The position numbers were made by a program, and so were the translations under genes. 64,000 bases of DNA from Pseudomonas sp. Bout1 (GTDB lineage: Bacteria > Pseudomonadota > Gammaproteobacteria > Pseudomonadales > Pseudomonadaceae): NCBI RefSeq assembly GCF_034314165.1, contig NZ_JAVIWK010000001.1:5409001-5473000 (forward strand). Reading direction: 5' to 3'. Below are positions 32,937 through 47,232 of this stretch, piece after piece. Every line of letters begins with the position of its first letter. Positions within the stretch are counted from its first letter, which is position 1. The notes under the pieces are model-generated. The model was not told where the DNA came from and did not search any database. It worked only from the letters and a program-made list of their open reading frames with translations.

Positions 32937-34178
32937 TCACTCGCCCTGTCGGGCCGGAGCGTCCAGCTCAAAAGCGGTATGCAGTGCGCGTACAGCCAGT
33001 TCCAGGTACTTCTCTTCGATCACCACCGACACCTTGATTTCCGACGTGGAGATCATCTGGATGTTGATGCTTTCCTTGGCCAGGGCTTCGAACATGCGGC
33101 TGGCAACGCCCGCATGGGAACGCATACCCACGCCCACGATCGACACCTTGGCAATCTTGGTATCGCCAACCACTTCACGGGCGCCAATCTCGCTCGCAGT
33201 GTTGAGCAACACCTTCTGCGCCGCATCGTACTCGTTGCGGTGCACGGTGAAGGTGAAATCGGTGGTGTTATCGTGCGCAACGTTCTGCACGATCATATCG
33301 ACTTCAATGTTTTCGCCACTGATTGGCCCGAGAATCTTGAAGGCCACGCCCGGGGTGTCTGGCACGCCACGGATGGTCAGCTTGGCTTCATCGCGATTAA
33401 AAGCGATGCCGGAAATGATCGGCTGTTCCATGGATTCCTCTTCATCAATAGTAATGAGGGTGCCCGGACCCTCCTTGAAGCTGTGCAGTACGCGCAGCGG
33501 AACGTTGTACTTGCCGGCGAACTCAACGGCACGGATCTGCAACACCTTGGAACCGAGACTGGCCATTTCCAGCATCTCTTCAAAGGTGATCTTGTCCAGG
33601 CGTTGAGCCACGGACACAACCCGTGGGTCGGTGGTGTAGACGCCGTCCACATCGGTGTAGATCTGGCATTCGTCAGCCTTCAGGGCTGCCGCCAGCGCCA
33701 CGCCGGTGGTGTCGGAACCGCCACGCCCGAGGGTCGTGATGTTGCCGTGCTCGTCGACGCCCTGGAAGCCGGCGACAACAACTACACGCCCGGCCTTCAG
33801 GTCTGCGCGAATCTTCTGGTCATCAATCTGCAGGATGCGCGCTTTTGTGTGTGCGCTGTCTGTAAGAATGCGGACCTGGTTGCCAGTGTAGGACACCGCT
33901 GGCACACCACGTTTATTCAGCGCCATGGCCAGCAACGCGATGGTCACCTGCTCACCAGTGGAGATGATTACGTCCAGCTCGCGGGGAACCGGTTGTTGAT
34001 CGCCACTGATTTGCTTGGCCAGATCGATCAGGCGATTGGTCTCGCCGCTCATCGCCGACAGCACCACCACCAGGTCGTCGCCAGCATCGCGGAATTTCTT
34101 AACCTTGTCGGCAACCTGCTCGATTCTTTCGACGGAGCCGACCGAGGTGCCTCCAAATTTCTGTACGATCAAAGCCAT
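32937..34178 (-). CDS. lysC: Aspartokinase LysC
   Basis: A 413-aa enzyme that phosphorylates aspartate, the first step to lysine, threonine and methionine. The kinase domain has KFGGTSVGS (7-15), STGEQVT, GRGGSDTT and the QIYTDVDGVYTTDPR loop. Two C-terminal ACT domains (from about 262) mediate feedback inhibition. It lies between alaS and rsmA on one strand, the conserved order. Confidence 0.97.
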   Translation of the reverse strand: MALIVQKFGGTSVGSVERIEQVADKVKKFRDAGDDLVVVLSAMSGETNRLIDLAKQISGDQQPVPRELDVIISTGEQVTIALLAMALNKRGVPAVSYTGNQVRILTDSAHTKARILQIDDQKIRADLKAGRVVVVAGFQGVDEHGNITTLGRGGSDTTGVALAAALKADECQIYTDVDGVYTTDPRVVSVAQRLDKITFEEMLEMASLGSKVLQIRAVEFAGKYNVPLRVLHSFKEGPGTLITIDEEESMEQPIISGIAFNRDEAKLTIRGVPDTPGVAFKILGPISGENIEVDMIVQNVAHDNTTDFTFTVHRNEYDAAQKVLLNTASEIGAREVVGDTKIAKVSIVGVGMRSHAGVASRMFEALAKESINIQMISTSEIKVSVVIEEKYLELAVRALHTAFELDAPARQGE

Positions 34179-34273
34179 TTCTAAGCCGCCTCAGCCCGTA
34201 AAGGGGCGCCTATTATTCAATCAACCAGCACTGACCGAGCCCGCGACTAGACCACGGGCTCATTAACAGCGTC

Positions 34274-36892
34274 TTAAATACCTGCCTCGACAAACGGCAC
34301 GGTCAGGGCCAGGGCCGCGTCCAGGGCACCGGCATCAACACCACCGCCTTGCGCCATGTCCGGACGACCACCGCCCTTCCCGCCCACTGCCGCGGCGGCT
34401 TGCTTCATCAAATCACCGGCCTTGAGTTGGCCAGTCAGGTCTTTGGTTACACCGGCAACCAGAACGACCTTATCCTCATGGACACTGCCGAGCAGGATCA
34501 CTGCGCGGCCGAGCTTGTTCTTCAACTGATCGACCAAGGCCAACAGCGCCTTGCCATCCTGACCGTCCAGACGCACGGCCAAGACCTTAACGCCCTTGAC
34601 GTCCAACGCCGAAGCCGACAGATCGTCGCCCGCCGCACTGGCAGCCTTGGCCTGCAACTGCTCCAGCTGTTTCTCCAACTGACGGTTGCGCTCCAGTACG
34701 CCTGCAAGCTTGTCGATCAGGTTGTCGCGGCTGCCCTTGACCAGGCTGGCCGCTTCCTTGAGTTGTTCTTCAGCCGCATTGAGGTAGGCCAGGGCCGCAG
34801 CACCGGTGACCGCTTCAATACGACGCACACCAGATGCCACGCCGCCTTCGCTGATGATTTTCAGCAGGCCGATGTCGCCGGTACGGCTGGCGTGGATACC
34901 GCCACACAGTTCCACCGAGAAGCTGCCGCCCATACTCAGTACGCGCACTTCGTCGCCGTACTTCTCGCCAAACAGCGCCATGGCGCCTTTTTGCTTGGCT
35001 GTCTCGATGTCGGTCTCTTCGGTTTCAACCGGAGTGTTCTTGCGGATCTCGGCGTTGACGATGTCTTCCAGGGCCTTCAACTGCTCAGGCTTGATCGCCT
35101 CGAAATGACTGAAGTCAAAGCGCAGGCGCTGGCTATCGACCAACGAACCCTTCTGCTGCACATGCTCACCCAACACCTGACGCAACGCGGCGTGCAGTAA
35201 GTGAGTGGCCGAATGATTCAAAGCAGTTGCATGCCGTACGTCGGCATCTACCTGAGTGTCCACCGGCGCGCCGACGGTCAGGTTGCCCAGCACCAGCACG
35301 CCGTGATGCAGGAAAGCACCGCCGGTCTTGGTGGTGTCGCGCACTTCAAAACGGCCGGAGGTCGAACTCAGGAAACCACAGTCGCCAACCTGGCCACCAG
35401 ACTCGGCGTAGAACGGAGTCTGGTCGAGGACCACAACGGCCTCGTCACCTTCGTTCAGCACGTCGACCGACTTGCCGTCCTTATAGATAGCCACGATCTT
35501 GGCCGAGCCAACGGTGGCTTCATAACCAATGAACGAAGTCGCCACATCAACCTTTACCAGGGTGTTGTAGTCCAGGCCAAAGGAGCTGGCGGAACGGGCA
35601 CGGACGCGCTGGGCTTCCATCTCACGCTCAAAGCCTGCTTCGTCGACGGTCAGCTCGCGTTCGCGCGCGATGTCGGCGGTCAGGTCCATCGGGAAACCGT
35701 AGGTGTCGTACAGCTTGAACACCACGTCACCCGGCACCACGGTGCCTTTAAGCTCGGCCAGGTCCTGCTCGAGGATTTTCAGGCCGTGTTCCAGGGTCTT
35801 GGAGAACTGCTCTTCTTCGGCCTTGAGCACGCGCTCGATGTTGGCTTGCTGCTGCTTGAGTTCCGGGAAGGCTTCGCCCATCTCGGCCACCAGTGCGGCA
35901 ACGATCTTGTAGAAGAAGCTGCCGGTAGCGCCCAGCTTGTTACCGTGGCGGCAAGCGCGACGGATGATACGGCGCAGCACGTAGCCACGGCCTTCGTTCG
36001 ACGGCAGCACGCCATCGGCAATCAGGAAGCCGCAGGAACGGATGTGGTCCGATACAACCTTGAGCGAGGACTGATTGTCGTTGGCGCAACCAATGGCCGC
36101 GGCAGACGCACTCAGCAGGTTGGTGAACAGGTCGATCTCGTAGTTGGAGTGAACGTGCTGCATCACCGCACTGATCCGCTCCAGGCCCATGCCGGTGTCG
36201 ACCGATGGGGCTGGCAACGGGTGCAACACGCCATCGGCGGTGCGGTTGAACTGCATGAACACGTTGTTCCAGATTTCAATGTAGCGGTCGCCGTCTTCTT
36301 CCGGCGAGCCCGGTGGGCCGCCCCAGATGTCGGCGCCGTGGTCGTAGAAAATCTCGGTGCATGGGCCGCACGGGCCGGTGTCGCCCATGGTCCAGAAGTT
36401 GTCGGAGGCGTAAGGCGCGCCCTTGTTGTCGCCGATGCGAATCATGCGCTCGGCCGGCACCCCGATTTGCTGGGTCCAGATATCGTAGGCTTCGTCATCG
36501 GTGGCGTAGACAGTGACCCAGAGTTTTTCCTTCGGCAGCTTCAGCACGCCGGTCAGGAAGGTCCAGGCGAAGGTAATCGCATCTTTCTTGAAATAGTCGC
36601 CGAAGCTGAAGTTGCCGAGCATTTCGAAGAACGTGTGGTGGCGGGCGGTGTAGCCGACGTTTTCCAGGTCGCTGTTCTTGCCGCCGGCGCGTACGCACTT
36701 CTGGCTGCTGGTGGCGCGGGTGTAGGCGCGCTTTTCCTGGCCCAGGAAGCAGTCCTTGAACTGGTTCATCCCCGCGTTGGTGAACAGCAGGGTAGGGTCA
36801 TTGCCTGGGATCAAGGAGCTGGAGGCGACACGGGTGTGACCTTGCTCTTCGAAGAAGCGAAGGAAGGCTTCACGGATTTCTGCGCTTTTCAT
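34274..36892 (-). CDS. alaS: Alanyl-tRNA synthetase
   Basis: An 872-aa class II synthetase that charges tRNA-Ala. The catalytic domain (1 to about 440) has [20 protein letters not shown] and [18 protein letters not shown]. The editing domain has the zinc-type [11 protein letters not shown] and [13 protein letters not shown] motifs. The C-terminal domain ends in [18 protein letters not shown] 36892 is chosen ([14 protein letters not shown], with GGAAGAA upstream); the longer frame to 36958 is atypical. Confidence 0.97.
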   Translation of the reverse strand: MKSAEIREAFLRFFEEQGHTRVASSSLIPGNDPTLLFTNAGMNQFKDCFLGQEKRAYTRATSSQKCVRAGGKNSDLENVGYTARHHTFFEMLGNFSFGDYFKKDAITFAWTFLTGVLKLPKEKLWVTVYATDDEAYDIWTQQIGVPAERMIRIGDNKGAPYASDNFWTMGDTGPCGPCTEIFYDHGADIWGGPPGSPEEDGDRYIEIWNNVFMQFNRTADGVLHPLPAPSVDTGMGLERISAVMQHVHSNYEIDLFTNLLSASAAAIGCANDNQSSLKVVSDHIRSCGFLIADGVLPSNEGRGYVLRRIIRRACRHGNKLGATGSFFYKIVAALVAEMGEAFPELKQQQANIERVLKAEEEQFSKTLEHGLKILEQDLAELKGTVVPGDVVFKLYDTYGFPMDLTADIARERELTVDEAGFEREMEAQRVRARSASSFGLDYNTLVKVDVATSFIGYEATVGSAKIVAIYKDGKSVDVLNEGDEAVVVLDQTPFYAESGGQVGDCGFLSSTSGRFEVRDTTKTGGAFLHHGVLVLGNLTVGAPVDTQVDADVRHATALNHSATHLLHAALRQVLGEHVQQKGSLVDSQRLRFDFSHFEAIKPEQLKALEDIVNAEIRKNTPVETEETDIETAKQKGAMALFGEKYGDEVRVLSMGGSFSVELCGGIHASRTGDIGLLKIISEGGVASGVRRIEAVTGAAALAYLNAAEEQLKEAASLVKGSRDNLIDKLAGVLERNRQLEKQLEQLQAKAASAAGDDLSASALDVKGVKVLAVRLDGQDGKALLALVDQLKNKLGRAVILLGSVHEDKVVLVAGVTKDLTGQLKAGDLMKQAAAAVGGKGGGRPDMAQGGGVDAGALDAALALTVPFVEAGI

Positions 36893-36954
36893 TAGGTTCT
36901 TCCACGGAGGCTGCGGCCAAAGGCCAGTGCTAAACGTCATCAGACGGAGCGACG

Positions 36955-36984
36955 GCAAAGGGCCGCATTATATCGGCCCTTTGC
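36955..36984. terminator. Hairpin between ltaE and alaS
   Basis: GCAAAGGGCCG/CGGCCCTTTGC, an 11-bp stem with an 8-nt AT loop. No T run follows, so it may be a weak terminator or an RNA-stability element. Confidence 0.5.
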
Positions 36985-37038
36985 CCGTGGTACAGCGTGT
37001 TTATGTGATAGAAACAGTCAATTAGACGGTCTGCACGG

Positions 37039-38043
37039 TCATTTCCGGGAAAACTCGACAAATGTTGCCAGCACTTGCTCGATCTGCGCCCGGCTGACGT
37101 CCAGGTGAGTGACCATGCGCAGGCGAGGCGCGGCGCTCAACTTGACCCCGCGCTCGGCGGCAAACGCCTTCAAGGCCTGGGCCCGATCGCCGATGTCGAC
37201 GTAGACCATGTTGGTCTGCACCGGCTCCACGGTATAACCCGCGCTGCGCAATTCATCCCCCAGCCATTGGGCGTTGGCGTGGTCGTCGGCCAGGCGCTGA
37301 ACCTGATGATCCAGCGCATACAGCCCCGCCGCCGCCAGCGAACCGGCCTGGCGCATGCCACCACCGACCATCTTGCGCAAACGGCGGGCCTTGGCGATCA
37401 ACGCCGGGGAGCCGCACAACACCGAGCCGATCGGCGCCCCCAGGCCTTTGGACAAGCACACCGAGACCGAATCGAAGTGCTGGGCAATCTCCCGGGCATC
37501 CACACCCAGCTTGACCGCCGCGTTGTAGATACGCGCGCCGTCCAGGTGCAAAGCCAGGCCGTGTTCGCGAGTAAACGCCCGCGCAGCCGCCAGGTACTCA
37601 AGCGGCAGGACTTTGCCCTGCATGGTGTTTTCCAGCGCCAGCAAACGGGTACGGGCGAAGTGGAAGTCGTCCGGCTTGATCGCCGCCAGCACGTGTTCAA
37701 GGTTCAGGGAACCGTCGGCCTGCACTTCCAGGGGTTGCGGCTGGATCGAGCCGAGTACCGCCGCCCCGCCACCTTCGTATTTGTAGGTGTGGGCCTGCTG
37801 GCCGACGATGTATTCCTCGCCACGCTCGCAGTGCGCCATCAACGCCAGCAGGTTGCTCATGGTGCCGGTGGGCACGAACAACGCGGCGGCAAACCCCAGG
37901 CGCTTGGCCAGTTCGGCTTCCAGGCGATTCACGCTTGGGTCTTCGCCGTACACATCGTCGCCGCTCGCGGCAGTGGCCATCGCGTCGAGCATGCCTGGGG
38001 TCGGTTGGGTCACTGTGTCGCTGCGCAGGTCAATCACGGTCAT
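37039..38043 (-). CDS. ltaE: Low-specificity L-threonine aldolase
   Basis: A 334-aa PLP enzyme that cleaves threonine or allo-threonine to glycine and acetaldehyde. Typical blocks: [14 protein letters not shown] at the start, [11 protein letters not shown], the Lys-PLP site [14 protein letters not shown] (about 195-209) and [13 protein letters not shown] 38043 has GAGG 10 nt upstream. It is divergent from the riboswitch-controlled ribH. Confidence 0.93.
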   Translation of the reverse strand: MTVIDLRSDTVTQPTPGMLDAMATAASGDDVYGEDPSVNRLEAELAKRLGFAAALFVPTGTMSNLLALMAHCERGEEYIVGQQAHTYKYEGGGAAVLGSIQPQPLEVQADGSLNLEHVLAAIKPDDFHFARTRLLALENTMQGKVLPLEYLAAARAFTREHGLALHLDGARIYNAAVKLGVDAREIAQHFDSVSVCLSKGLGAPIGSVLCGSPALIAKARRLRKMVGGGMRQAGSLAAAGLYALDHQVQRLADDHANAQWLGDELRSAGYTVEPVQTNMVYVDIGDRAQALKAFAAERGVKLSAAPRLRMVTHLDVSRAQIEQVLATFVEFSRK

Positions 38044-38235
38044 CAAACTAGCCTCTAACGGATTGGGGCATTTCTTGTGTTAACGATTACTGCGGGCAAA
38101 CCCGCGGAATATCAAGCCCCGGGCGTGCACAATCGAATACCAACCAAACAAACCGATATAGGTTATCGATAAACCAACCGTGCAGTTTCTGAAAAACCGT
38201 GATAAAAACTCTCCGCCGCCAGGGTTCTGGTGGCG

Positions 38236-38401
38236 ACGTTCTCAGGGCGGGGTGTAATTCCCCACCGGCGGTAATTGCACGCAACGTGCATAGCCCGCGA
38301 GCGCTTGGCGCCTCGAACTGCCTCGGCAGGACGGCGACAAGGTCAGCAGACCCGGTGTGATCCCGGGGCCGACGGTCATAGTCCGGATGAAGAGAGAACG
38401 G
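38236..38401 (+). promoter_or_regulatory. FMN riboswitch (RFN element)
   Basis: The conserved RFN parts occur in order: TTCTCAGGGCGGGGTG at the 5' side, AATTCCCCACCGGCGGTAAT, AGCCCGCGAGCG, GGTCAGCAGACCCGGTGTGA and the closing GAGAGAAC. It stands 117 nt before the lumazine synthase gene and should lower its expression when FMN is plentiful. Confidence 0.95.
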
Positions 38402-38487
38402 GATTGGCACCTAAGGGCCGAACGCCGGGCTTCATGCTCGCATGACCAGGCTGTCCGCACCCTTAAATCCCATTCGATTCATAACGC

Positions 38488-38510
38488 CCTGTTTTATTCT
38501 TAAACAGGAG
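38488..38510 (+). promoter_or_regulatory. Ribosome-site-sequestering hairpin, likely riboswitch output
   Basis: CCTGTTT (38488-38494) can pair with AAACAGG (38502-38508), covering the AGGAG ribosome site of ribH. No terminator with a T run is visible between the aptamer and the gene, so control is probably translational. Confidence 0.55.
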
Positions 38511-38517
38511 TCAGAAC

Positions 38518-39027
38518 ATGCAACCCACCGCAATCGACAGCAAAAGCAAAAACCATCACGGCGAGCGCGTCGCGTTTATCCAGGCCTGCTGGCACAAGGA
38601 TATTGTCGATCAGAGCCGTAAAGGTTTCCTCGCCGAAATGATCGCCCAGGGCTACCAGGAATCGGACATCGATTTCTTTGAAGTCGGCGGTGCCTTTGAA
38701 ATGCCCCTGCACGCCAAGCTGCTGGCCAAGTCCGGCCGTTATGCCGGTATCGTCGCGGCCGCCCTGGTGGTGGACGGCGGGATCTACCGTCACGAGTTCG
38801 TTGCCCAGTCAGTGGTCAGCGGCCTGATGCAGGTTCAGCTGGAAACCGAAGTGCCGGTGTTCTCGGTATCCCTGACCCCGCATCACTTCCACGCGGGCAG
38901 CGAGCACCATGCGTTCTTCCACGACCACTTCGTGCACAAGGGCCAGGAAGCGGCACGCACCTGCGCCGACACCCTGCACAAGGTTCGCGCGCTGCGTCGC
39001 AATGAGCCACGGGCGGTAGCGGTTTAA
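38518..39027 (+). CDS. ribH: 6,7-dimethyl-8-ribityllumazine synthase, type II (RibH2-like)
   Basis: A 169-aa enzyme of the penultimate riboflavin step. The sequence (FIQACWHKDIVDQSR, FFEVGGAFEMPLHAKLLA, DGGIYRHEFVAQSVVSGLM, LTPHHFH, EHHAFFHDHF) matches the decameric type II lumazine synthases such as Brucella RibH2 rather than the icosahedral type I enzyme. It stands alone under an FMN riboswitch. The genome's main rib operon is presumably elsewhere, which would make this a second, FMN-regulated copy. Confidence 0.9.
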   Translation: MQPTAIDSKSKNHHGERVAFIQACWHKDIVDQSRKGFLAEMIAQGYQESDIDFFEVGGAFEMPLHAKLLAKSGRYAGIVAAALVVDGGIYRHEFVAQSVVSGLMQVQLETEVPVFSVSLTPHHFHAGSEHHAFFHDHFVHKGQEAARTCADTLHKVRALRRNEPRAVAV

Positions 39028-39034
39028 GCAACAT

Positions 39035-39121
39035 TGTAGGAGCTGGCTTGCCTGCGATGGCATCACCTCGGTGCACCTGACAGACCGAGTTGATGCCATC
39101 GCAGGCAAGCCAGCTCCCACA
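39035..39121. repeat. REPIN (family A)
   Basis: Arms TGTAGGAGCTGGCTTGCCTG (39035) and its complement ending in CAGCTCCCACA (39121), around a spacer of about 40 nt with its own GATGGCATCA/TGATGCCATC inner arms. Confidence 0.92.
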
Positions 39122-39144
39122 TTTGACCGAGTCGGCCTCGGGAT

Positions 39145-40149
39145 TCAGGCCAGGCCCGCATCCGTGGTCGGCACAATCAATATCCCGGCGCGCAAGCCGT
39201 TCTTGACCTTTGGGTTCGGGAAGATGATGCGTGCGCCCTCCTCCTCGATGACCCAGCGGGTCTTGGCAATGTCCTCGGCCAGCAGATAACCCTTTTCCAA
39301 TTCCGAAAAGTTTTCCACGTCGGCCGGCAAATGCAGGACGAAGGCATCGCTGTGCTTGATGACTTCCCGGGCGACGCTGAACAGCTTCAGGCCGTCGAGG
39401 CTCTCGGTGGCCGGCTCGTTGCCTTCGATGATCTGCGTAAGGCGGCTTTCCAGGCGGGACACGTCCACGCCCTGGTTCTGCCCAAACGGGCGGGCCTTGC
39501 CCAACTCGAGGGTGAAGGACTCGGCCTCCAGTTGTTCATAGGTAAACGCGGTGAAGGTGATCGAGGTCTTGTTCTGCAACAGCACCGCTTCCATGCCGGC
39601 GGCGCGCAGGCGCGCCAGTTCATGGCGCGAATGCTGGCGACCGTCTTTCCACGGGTACAGCGCAAACTGCTCGATCTTCGAGCCCCGAATGGCGGTGTGC
39701 AGGTCGTAGTGCAAACGGCTACGCCCAGGCACGCTGAAGAACGTGCGGGCCAACTGCTCAAGCTCGGCAGCACGCATGGCTTCGGGGCCGATGTTTTGTT
39801 CGTGGCGGCCGTTGAACAGCCGGTTGACGTCCAGCTCGAGGTAACGCTCGCCGCGGCGCATGGCCTCGGGGTTACCGAACAGGAACAGAATACGGGTACG
39901 GGGCTTGATCTCCCCACGGGCAATGCCCTGCAGCAAGCGGTCGGCCAATTCGATCGGCGCGGTTTCGTTGCCATGGATGCCGGACGACAGCAGCACGTCG
40001 CTGCCGTTGTCCCGCGCCTCAGGAGGGCGCACTTCCAGCGCGCCCTCACTGAGCCAGCGCAATTGCACGCCATCGACAGTCAGTTGAATTTTTTGCGCCG
40101 GTTCGCGACCGGCGAGGGTCAGTTCAAGCAGTTTGCCGAGGGCGAGCAT
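39145..40149 (-). CDS. astE: Succinylglutamate desuccinylase
   Basis: A 334-aa zinc hydrolase (AstE/AspA, M14-like) that splits succinylglutamate to succinate and glutamate, the last AST step (aruE in P. aeruginosa). Zinc ligands are visible: [11 protein letters not shown] (His, Glu) and [11 protein letters not shown] (His); the catalytic Glu is probably in the [14 protein letters not shown] block. It is the last gene of the aru operon. Confidence 0.95.
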   Translation of the reverse strand: MLALGKLLELTLAGREPAQKIQLTVDGVQLRWLSEGALEVRPPEARDNGSDVLLSSGIHGNETAPIELADRLLQGIARGEIKPRTRILFLFGNPEAMRRGERYLELDVNRLFNGRHEQNIGPEAMRAAELEQLARTFFSVPGRSRLHYDLHTAIRGSKIEQFALYPWKDGRQHSRHELARLRAAGMEAVLLQNKTSITFTAFTYEQLEAESFTLELGKARPFGQNQGVDVSRLESRLTQIIEGNEPATESLDGLKLFSVAREVIKHSDAFVLHLPADVENFSELEKGYLLAEDIAKTRWVIEEEGARIIFPNPKVKNGLRAGILIVPTTDAGLA

Positions 40150-40160
40150 AAGCAGCTTCC

Positions 40161-40451
40161 TTAGTGGTTGCAGCCAGGACCGTGGACGTGGTCGTCGTCA
40201 TCACCTTCAACGTCAGCTGGTTCCATCTCCAGTTGCAGGCTCATCAGGTTGGTCGCCAATGGACGCATCAGCAGGTTGGCGTATTCCGAGTCGCCCTCTT
40301 CCACGTCAACGCCGATCAGCAGTTGGCCACGGCCGTCGTGCTGGATCCAGATCTCCTTGCCCTGCCAGACCACGGCGACGCGGGTGCAGGAGGTTTCCAG
40401 CTGGGTGCCGTCGGTGTCTTCAAGGATCAGTTTCAGGGTGTCGGTGGTCAT
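40161..40451 (-). CDS. Conserved hypothetical protein in the aru cluster
   Basis: A 96-aa acidic protein (about 20 Asp/Glu) ending in [13 protein letters not shown], a possible metal-binding tail. A gene of this size lies at the same place in P. aeruginosa (PA0900, between aruB and aruE). It starts 23 nt after astB and precedes astE by 11 nt, so it is in the operon. Function unknown. Confidence 0.8.
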   Translation of the reverse strand: MTTDTLKLILEDTDGTQLETSCTRVAVVWQGKEIWIQHDGRGQLLIGVDVEEGDSEYANLLMRPLATNLMSLQLEMEPADVEGDDDDHVHGPGCNH

Positions 40452-40474
40452 AAATAGTTCTCAGCCGTGCGGCG

Positions 40475-41821
40475 TTAATTGATCTGGAAAGGATAAACCG
40501 AGCCCAGTTTAAGGATTTGCGTCAGTTCATCCAGTGCCGTCCGGCACTCAAGCAGCAATTGCGGGTCAGCCAGGTCGGTTTCCCGCAGGCTGTCGCGGTA
40601 GTGCTTCTCGACCCATTGGGTGAGCGTGTCGTACAACGGCGCCGTCATGATAACCCCTGGGTTGACCGCCGCCAGTTCGGTTTCATTCAAGGCTACGCGC
40701 AAGCGCAGGCACGCCGGGCCCCCGCCGTTCTGCATGCTTTGCTTGAGGTCGAAGACTTTCACTTCGCGGATCAGCCCACCGGAAGACGTCAGGCCTTGCA
40801 GGTACTGCCAGACACGTTCGTTGGCGCGGCACTCTTCCGGCACGATCAGCAGCATCGAACCGTCGGCGCGGGTCAGCAACTGGCTGTTGAACAGGTAGGA
40901 GCGCACAGCGTCTTCAACGCCAACCTGGGCACGAGGTACGCAGATCGACTGGAAATTGCCGCCGAGCTTGCCGAGTTTTCCCTGCAATTCGCCGAGCATC
41001 TGTTCGGTATTGAGGAACGCATCCTCGTGATAGAACAGCACTTCGCCGTTGCCCACCGCGATCACGTCGTTGTGGAACACACCGGCATCGATCACCGCCG
41101 GGTTCTGCTGGGCGAACACCACGCCGTCATCCCGCAGGCCGTGCAGGCGCGCGACCGCCTGGGAGGCTTCCAACGTCTGGCGCGCCGGGTACTTTTGCGG
41201 CGCCGGGTAACGGGTGTCGAACGCACTGCGGCCGAACACGAAAAACTCTACGCCCGCCTCGCCATAGTCACGGCAGAAACGCGTGTGGTTGGCCGCGCCT
41301 TCGTCGCCGAACTGCGCCACCGCCGGCAACGCGGCGTGGTGGGCGAAGTGCTTGCCATCGGCAAACATCGCCCCCAGCACGCGGCTGGTGGTCGGGTGTT
41401 CGATGCTGCGGTGGTACTTGCAGTTGAGGTTGGCGGCGGTGAAATGCACGCGGCCATCGGCCGTGTCGGCGCTCGGGCTGACGGTGGCGGCGTTGGCCAC
41501 CCACATGCTCGATGCCGAGCAGCTCGCCACCAACAATGGCATGGCCTGCCTGGCGGCTTGCTGGATGACCTGTGCGTCGGTGCCGGCAAACCCGAGGCTG
41601 CGCAAGGCGGCCACATCCGGACGCTCCTGGGGCGCCAGCACCCCTTGCACAAAGCCCATTTCCATCAGGGCTTTCATCTTCGCCAGGCCTTGCAGCGCCG
41701 CTTCCTTCGGGTTGGAAGACTGCTGGCTGTTGCTCTGGGACGCGACGTTGCCGTAGGACAAACCGCCGTAGTTATGGGTCGGCCCCACGAGACCGTCAAA
41801 ATTGACTTCACAGGATTTCAT
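40475..41821 (-). CDS. astB: N-succinylarginine dihydrolase
   Basis: A 448-aa enzyme that hydrolyses N-succinylarginine to succinylornithine, CO2 and ammonia (aruB). The start [20 protein letters not shown] is the family's and ATG 41821 has GGAG 8 nt upstream; the longer frame reads into a REP. Amidinotransferase-fold residues include [11 protein letters not shown] near the C-terminus with the active Cys and the [11 protein letters not shown]is block. Confidence 0.95.
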   Translation of the reverse strand: MKSCEVNFDGLVGPTHNYGGLSYGNVASQSNSQQSSNPKEAALQGLAKMKALMEMGFVQGVLAPQERPDVAALRSLGFAGTDAQVIQQAARQAMPLLVASCSASSMWVANAATVSPSADTADGRVHFTAANLNCKYHRSIEHPTTSRVLGAMFADGKHFAHHAALPAVAQFGDEGAANHTRFCRDYGEAGVEFFVFGRSAFDTRYPAPQKYPARQTLEASQAVARLHGLRDDGVVFAQQNPAVIDAGVFHNDVIAVGNGEVLFYHEDAFLNTEQMLGELQGKLGKLGGNFQSICVPRAQVGVEDAVRSYLFNSQLLTRADGSMLLIVPEECRANERVWQYLQGLTSSGGLIREVKVFDLKQSMQNGGGPACLRLRVALNETELAAVNPGVIMTAPLYDTLTQWVEKHYRDSLRETDLADPQLLLECRTALDELTQILKLGSVYPFQIN

Positions 41822-41874
41822 CGGCGAGGCTCCACGAACATCTGTATTTTTATAGGCATCAATAACATGGCTCT

Positions 41875-41971
41875 CTGTGGCGAGGGAGCTTGCTCCCGCT
41901 GGGCTGCGCAGCAGACCCAAAAATCTTGGGGCCGCTTCGCGCCCCGGCGGGAGCAAGCTCCCTCGCCACAG
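41875..41971. repeat. REPIN (GTGGCGAGGGAGCTTGCTCC family)
   Basis: Arms CTGTGGCGAGGGAGCTTGCT and the complement ending GCCACAG, with an inner GGGGC-rich spacer. It separates astD from astB within the operon. Confidence 0.92.
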
Positions 41972-41986
41972 GGTTTCATTGCACCT

Positions 41987-44478
<2,492 letters not shown>

Positions 44479-44526
44479 GCTATCTCCTCAAACGGGCCGC
44501 TTTGCAGCCACCCGCGAAACTCATTC

Positions 44527-45546
44527 TTAAACCGCTACCAAACGAACACTGGCACCTTCGCCGACGCCCAGGGCCTCGGCGGTTTCCAGGTCCAGGGTCA
44601 CTGGCTTGCCCGGCGCGTAGTCCAGTTCCAGCATCACCGCACGGTAATCCTGCAACTGGCCGTTGCTGACCAGGTACTGACGGCCGACACCCTTGGCCAT
44701 CTCGCCGATCTTCACCGGCACCACACGGCTTTGGGCGATCGAGCGAATGCCCGAAACCCGCGCGTGCAGCGTTGGGCCGCCGTCGAAAATGTCGATGTAA
44801 TGGTCGGTCTCGAAGCCTTCGCGCATCAGGATGTCGAAGGTGATCTGCGCCCGTGGATGCACCTGGCCCATGGCCTCCTGGGCTTCGTCCGGCAACAGCG
44901 GCACGTAGATCGGATAGTGCGGCATCAGTTCGGCGAGGAACGTCCGGCTCTTCAACCCGCACAGACGCTCGGCGGCGGCGTAGTTGAGGTCGAAGAAGTT
45001 GCGGCCAATCGCGTCCCAGAACGGCGAATCACCGTTCTCGTCGCTGTAGCCCACGATCTCGGTCACCACCGAATCGGCAAACCGCTCCGGGTGACCGGCC
45101 ACGAACAGCAGGCGGCCACGGGAATTGAGTTCCGACCACGGCGAACCCACCAGTTCCGGCACCACGTAGAAACTGGTCAGCAAGCTGTTGCCGGTCAGGT
45201 CGTGGCACTGCGAAAGCACGTGGATCTTGTTGTGGATCTTCAGCTCGCGCGAGGCGTGCACGAAGGTTTCGTTGCGGAAGCTGTAGAACGGTTCCGAGTA
45301 GCCGGCCGAAGCGACGATGGCCGAGCAGCCCACCAGCTTGCCGGCGTCGGTGTCTTCAAGGACGAAGAAATAGCTTTCTTCACCGTTGAAGCTGACCTCG
45401 GCCGCGAAGGACGCTTCGCTTGCTGCGATCTTGTCGCTCAAGCGTTCGACATCATCCGGCAAGGAGGTGACACCAATCGGGCTGTCCGCAGCCAGACGCT
45501 GTACCTCGCCCAGATCAGCCATTTGCGCGGGGCGCATCACCAGCAT
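44527..45546 (-). CDS. aruF: Arginine/ornithine N-succinyltransferase, alpha subunit
   Basis: A 339-aa paralogue of AruG of the AstA family (MLVMRPAQMADLGEVQRLA, then FYVVPELVGSPWSELNSRGR and QVHPRAQITFDILMREGF). The alpha and beta subunits form the heteromeric transferase of Pseudomonas. A REPIN separates it from aruC. Confidence 0.95.
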   Translation of the reverse strand: MLVMRPAQMADLGEVQRLAADSPIGVTSLPDDVERLSDKIAASEASFAAEVSFNGEESYFFVLEDTDAGKLVGCSAIVASAGYSEPFYSFRNETFVHASRELKIHNKIHVLSQCHDLTGNSLLTSFYVVPELVGSPWSELNSRGRLLFVAGHPERFADSVVTEIVGYSDENGDSPFWDAIGRNFFDLNYAAAERLCGLKSRTFLAELMPHYPIYVPLLPDEAQEAMGQVHPRAQITFDILMREGFETDHYIDIFDGGPTLHARVSGIRSIAQSRVVPVKIGEMAKGVGRQYLVSNGQLQDYRAVMLELDYAPGKPVTLDLETAEALGVGEGASVRLVAV

Positions 45547-45633
45547 GGTGTCACTCCTTAACTCGAAAACTCACAGGAAAAAATGCCGGACAGGGGAACT
45601 GCCTACACAGGACTTATTGTGTAAGCAGATCCA

Positions 45634-45724
45634 TGTGGGAGCCGGGCTTGCCCGCGATGACGGTGTGTCAGTCAGCACAGATGTTGCCTGTGGCACCGCC
45701 ATCGCAGGCAAGCCAGCTCCCACA
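45634..45724. repeat. REPIN (family A)
   Basis: TGTGGGAGCCGGGCTTGCCC at 45634 against the complementary arm ending CAGCTCCCACA near 45724; the two arms belong to slightly different subtypes. Confidence 0.88.
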
Positions 45725-45788
45725 CTTGATCCGGTCCGGCCTTGAAATTTTTGTTCGACGCCAGGATCGCCAGGCGCCAAACGGTCTA

Positions 45789-47154
<1,366 letters not shown>

Positions 47155-47232
47155 AATAGCATCGCAATGGCGCAGTTTAAACGCTGGCGCGGGGTTTGCG
47201 GCGCTCCGGGCGCTAAATGAATGACCGAGGCC

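Noticed and set aside
38087..38460. Open frames over the FMN riboswitch
   Set aside because: The region is a clear RFN aptamer; the frames have no start signals.
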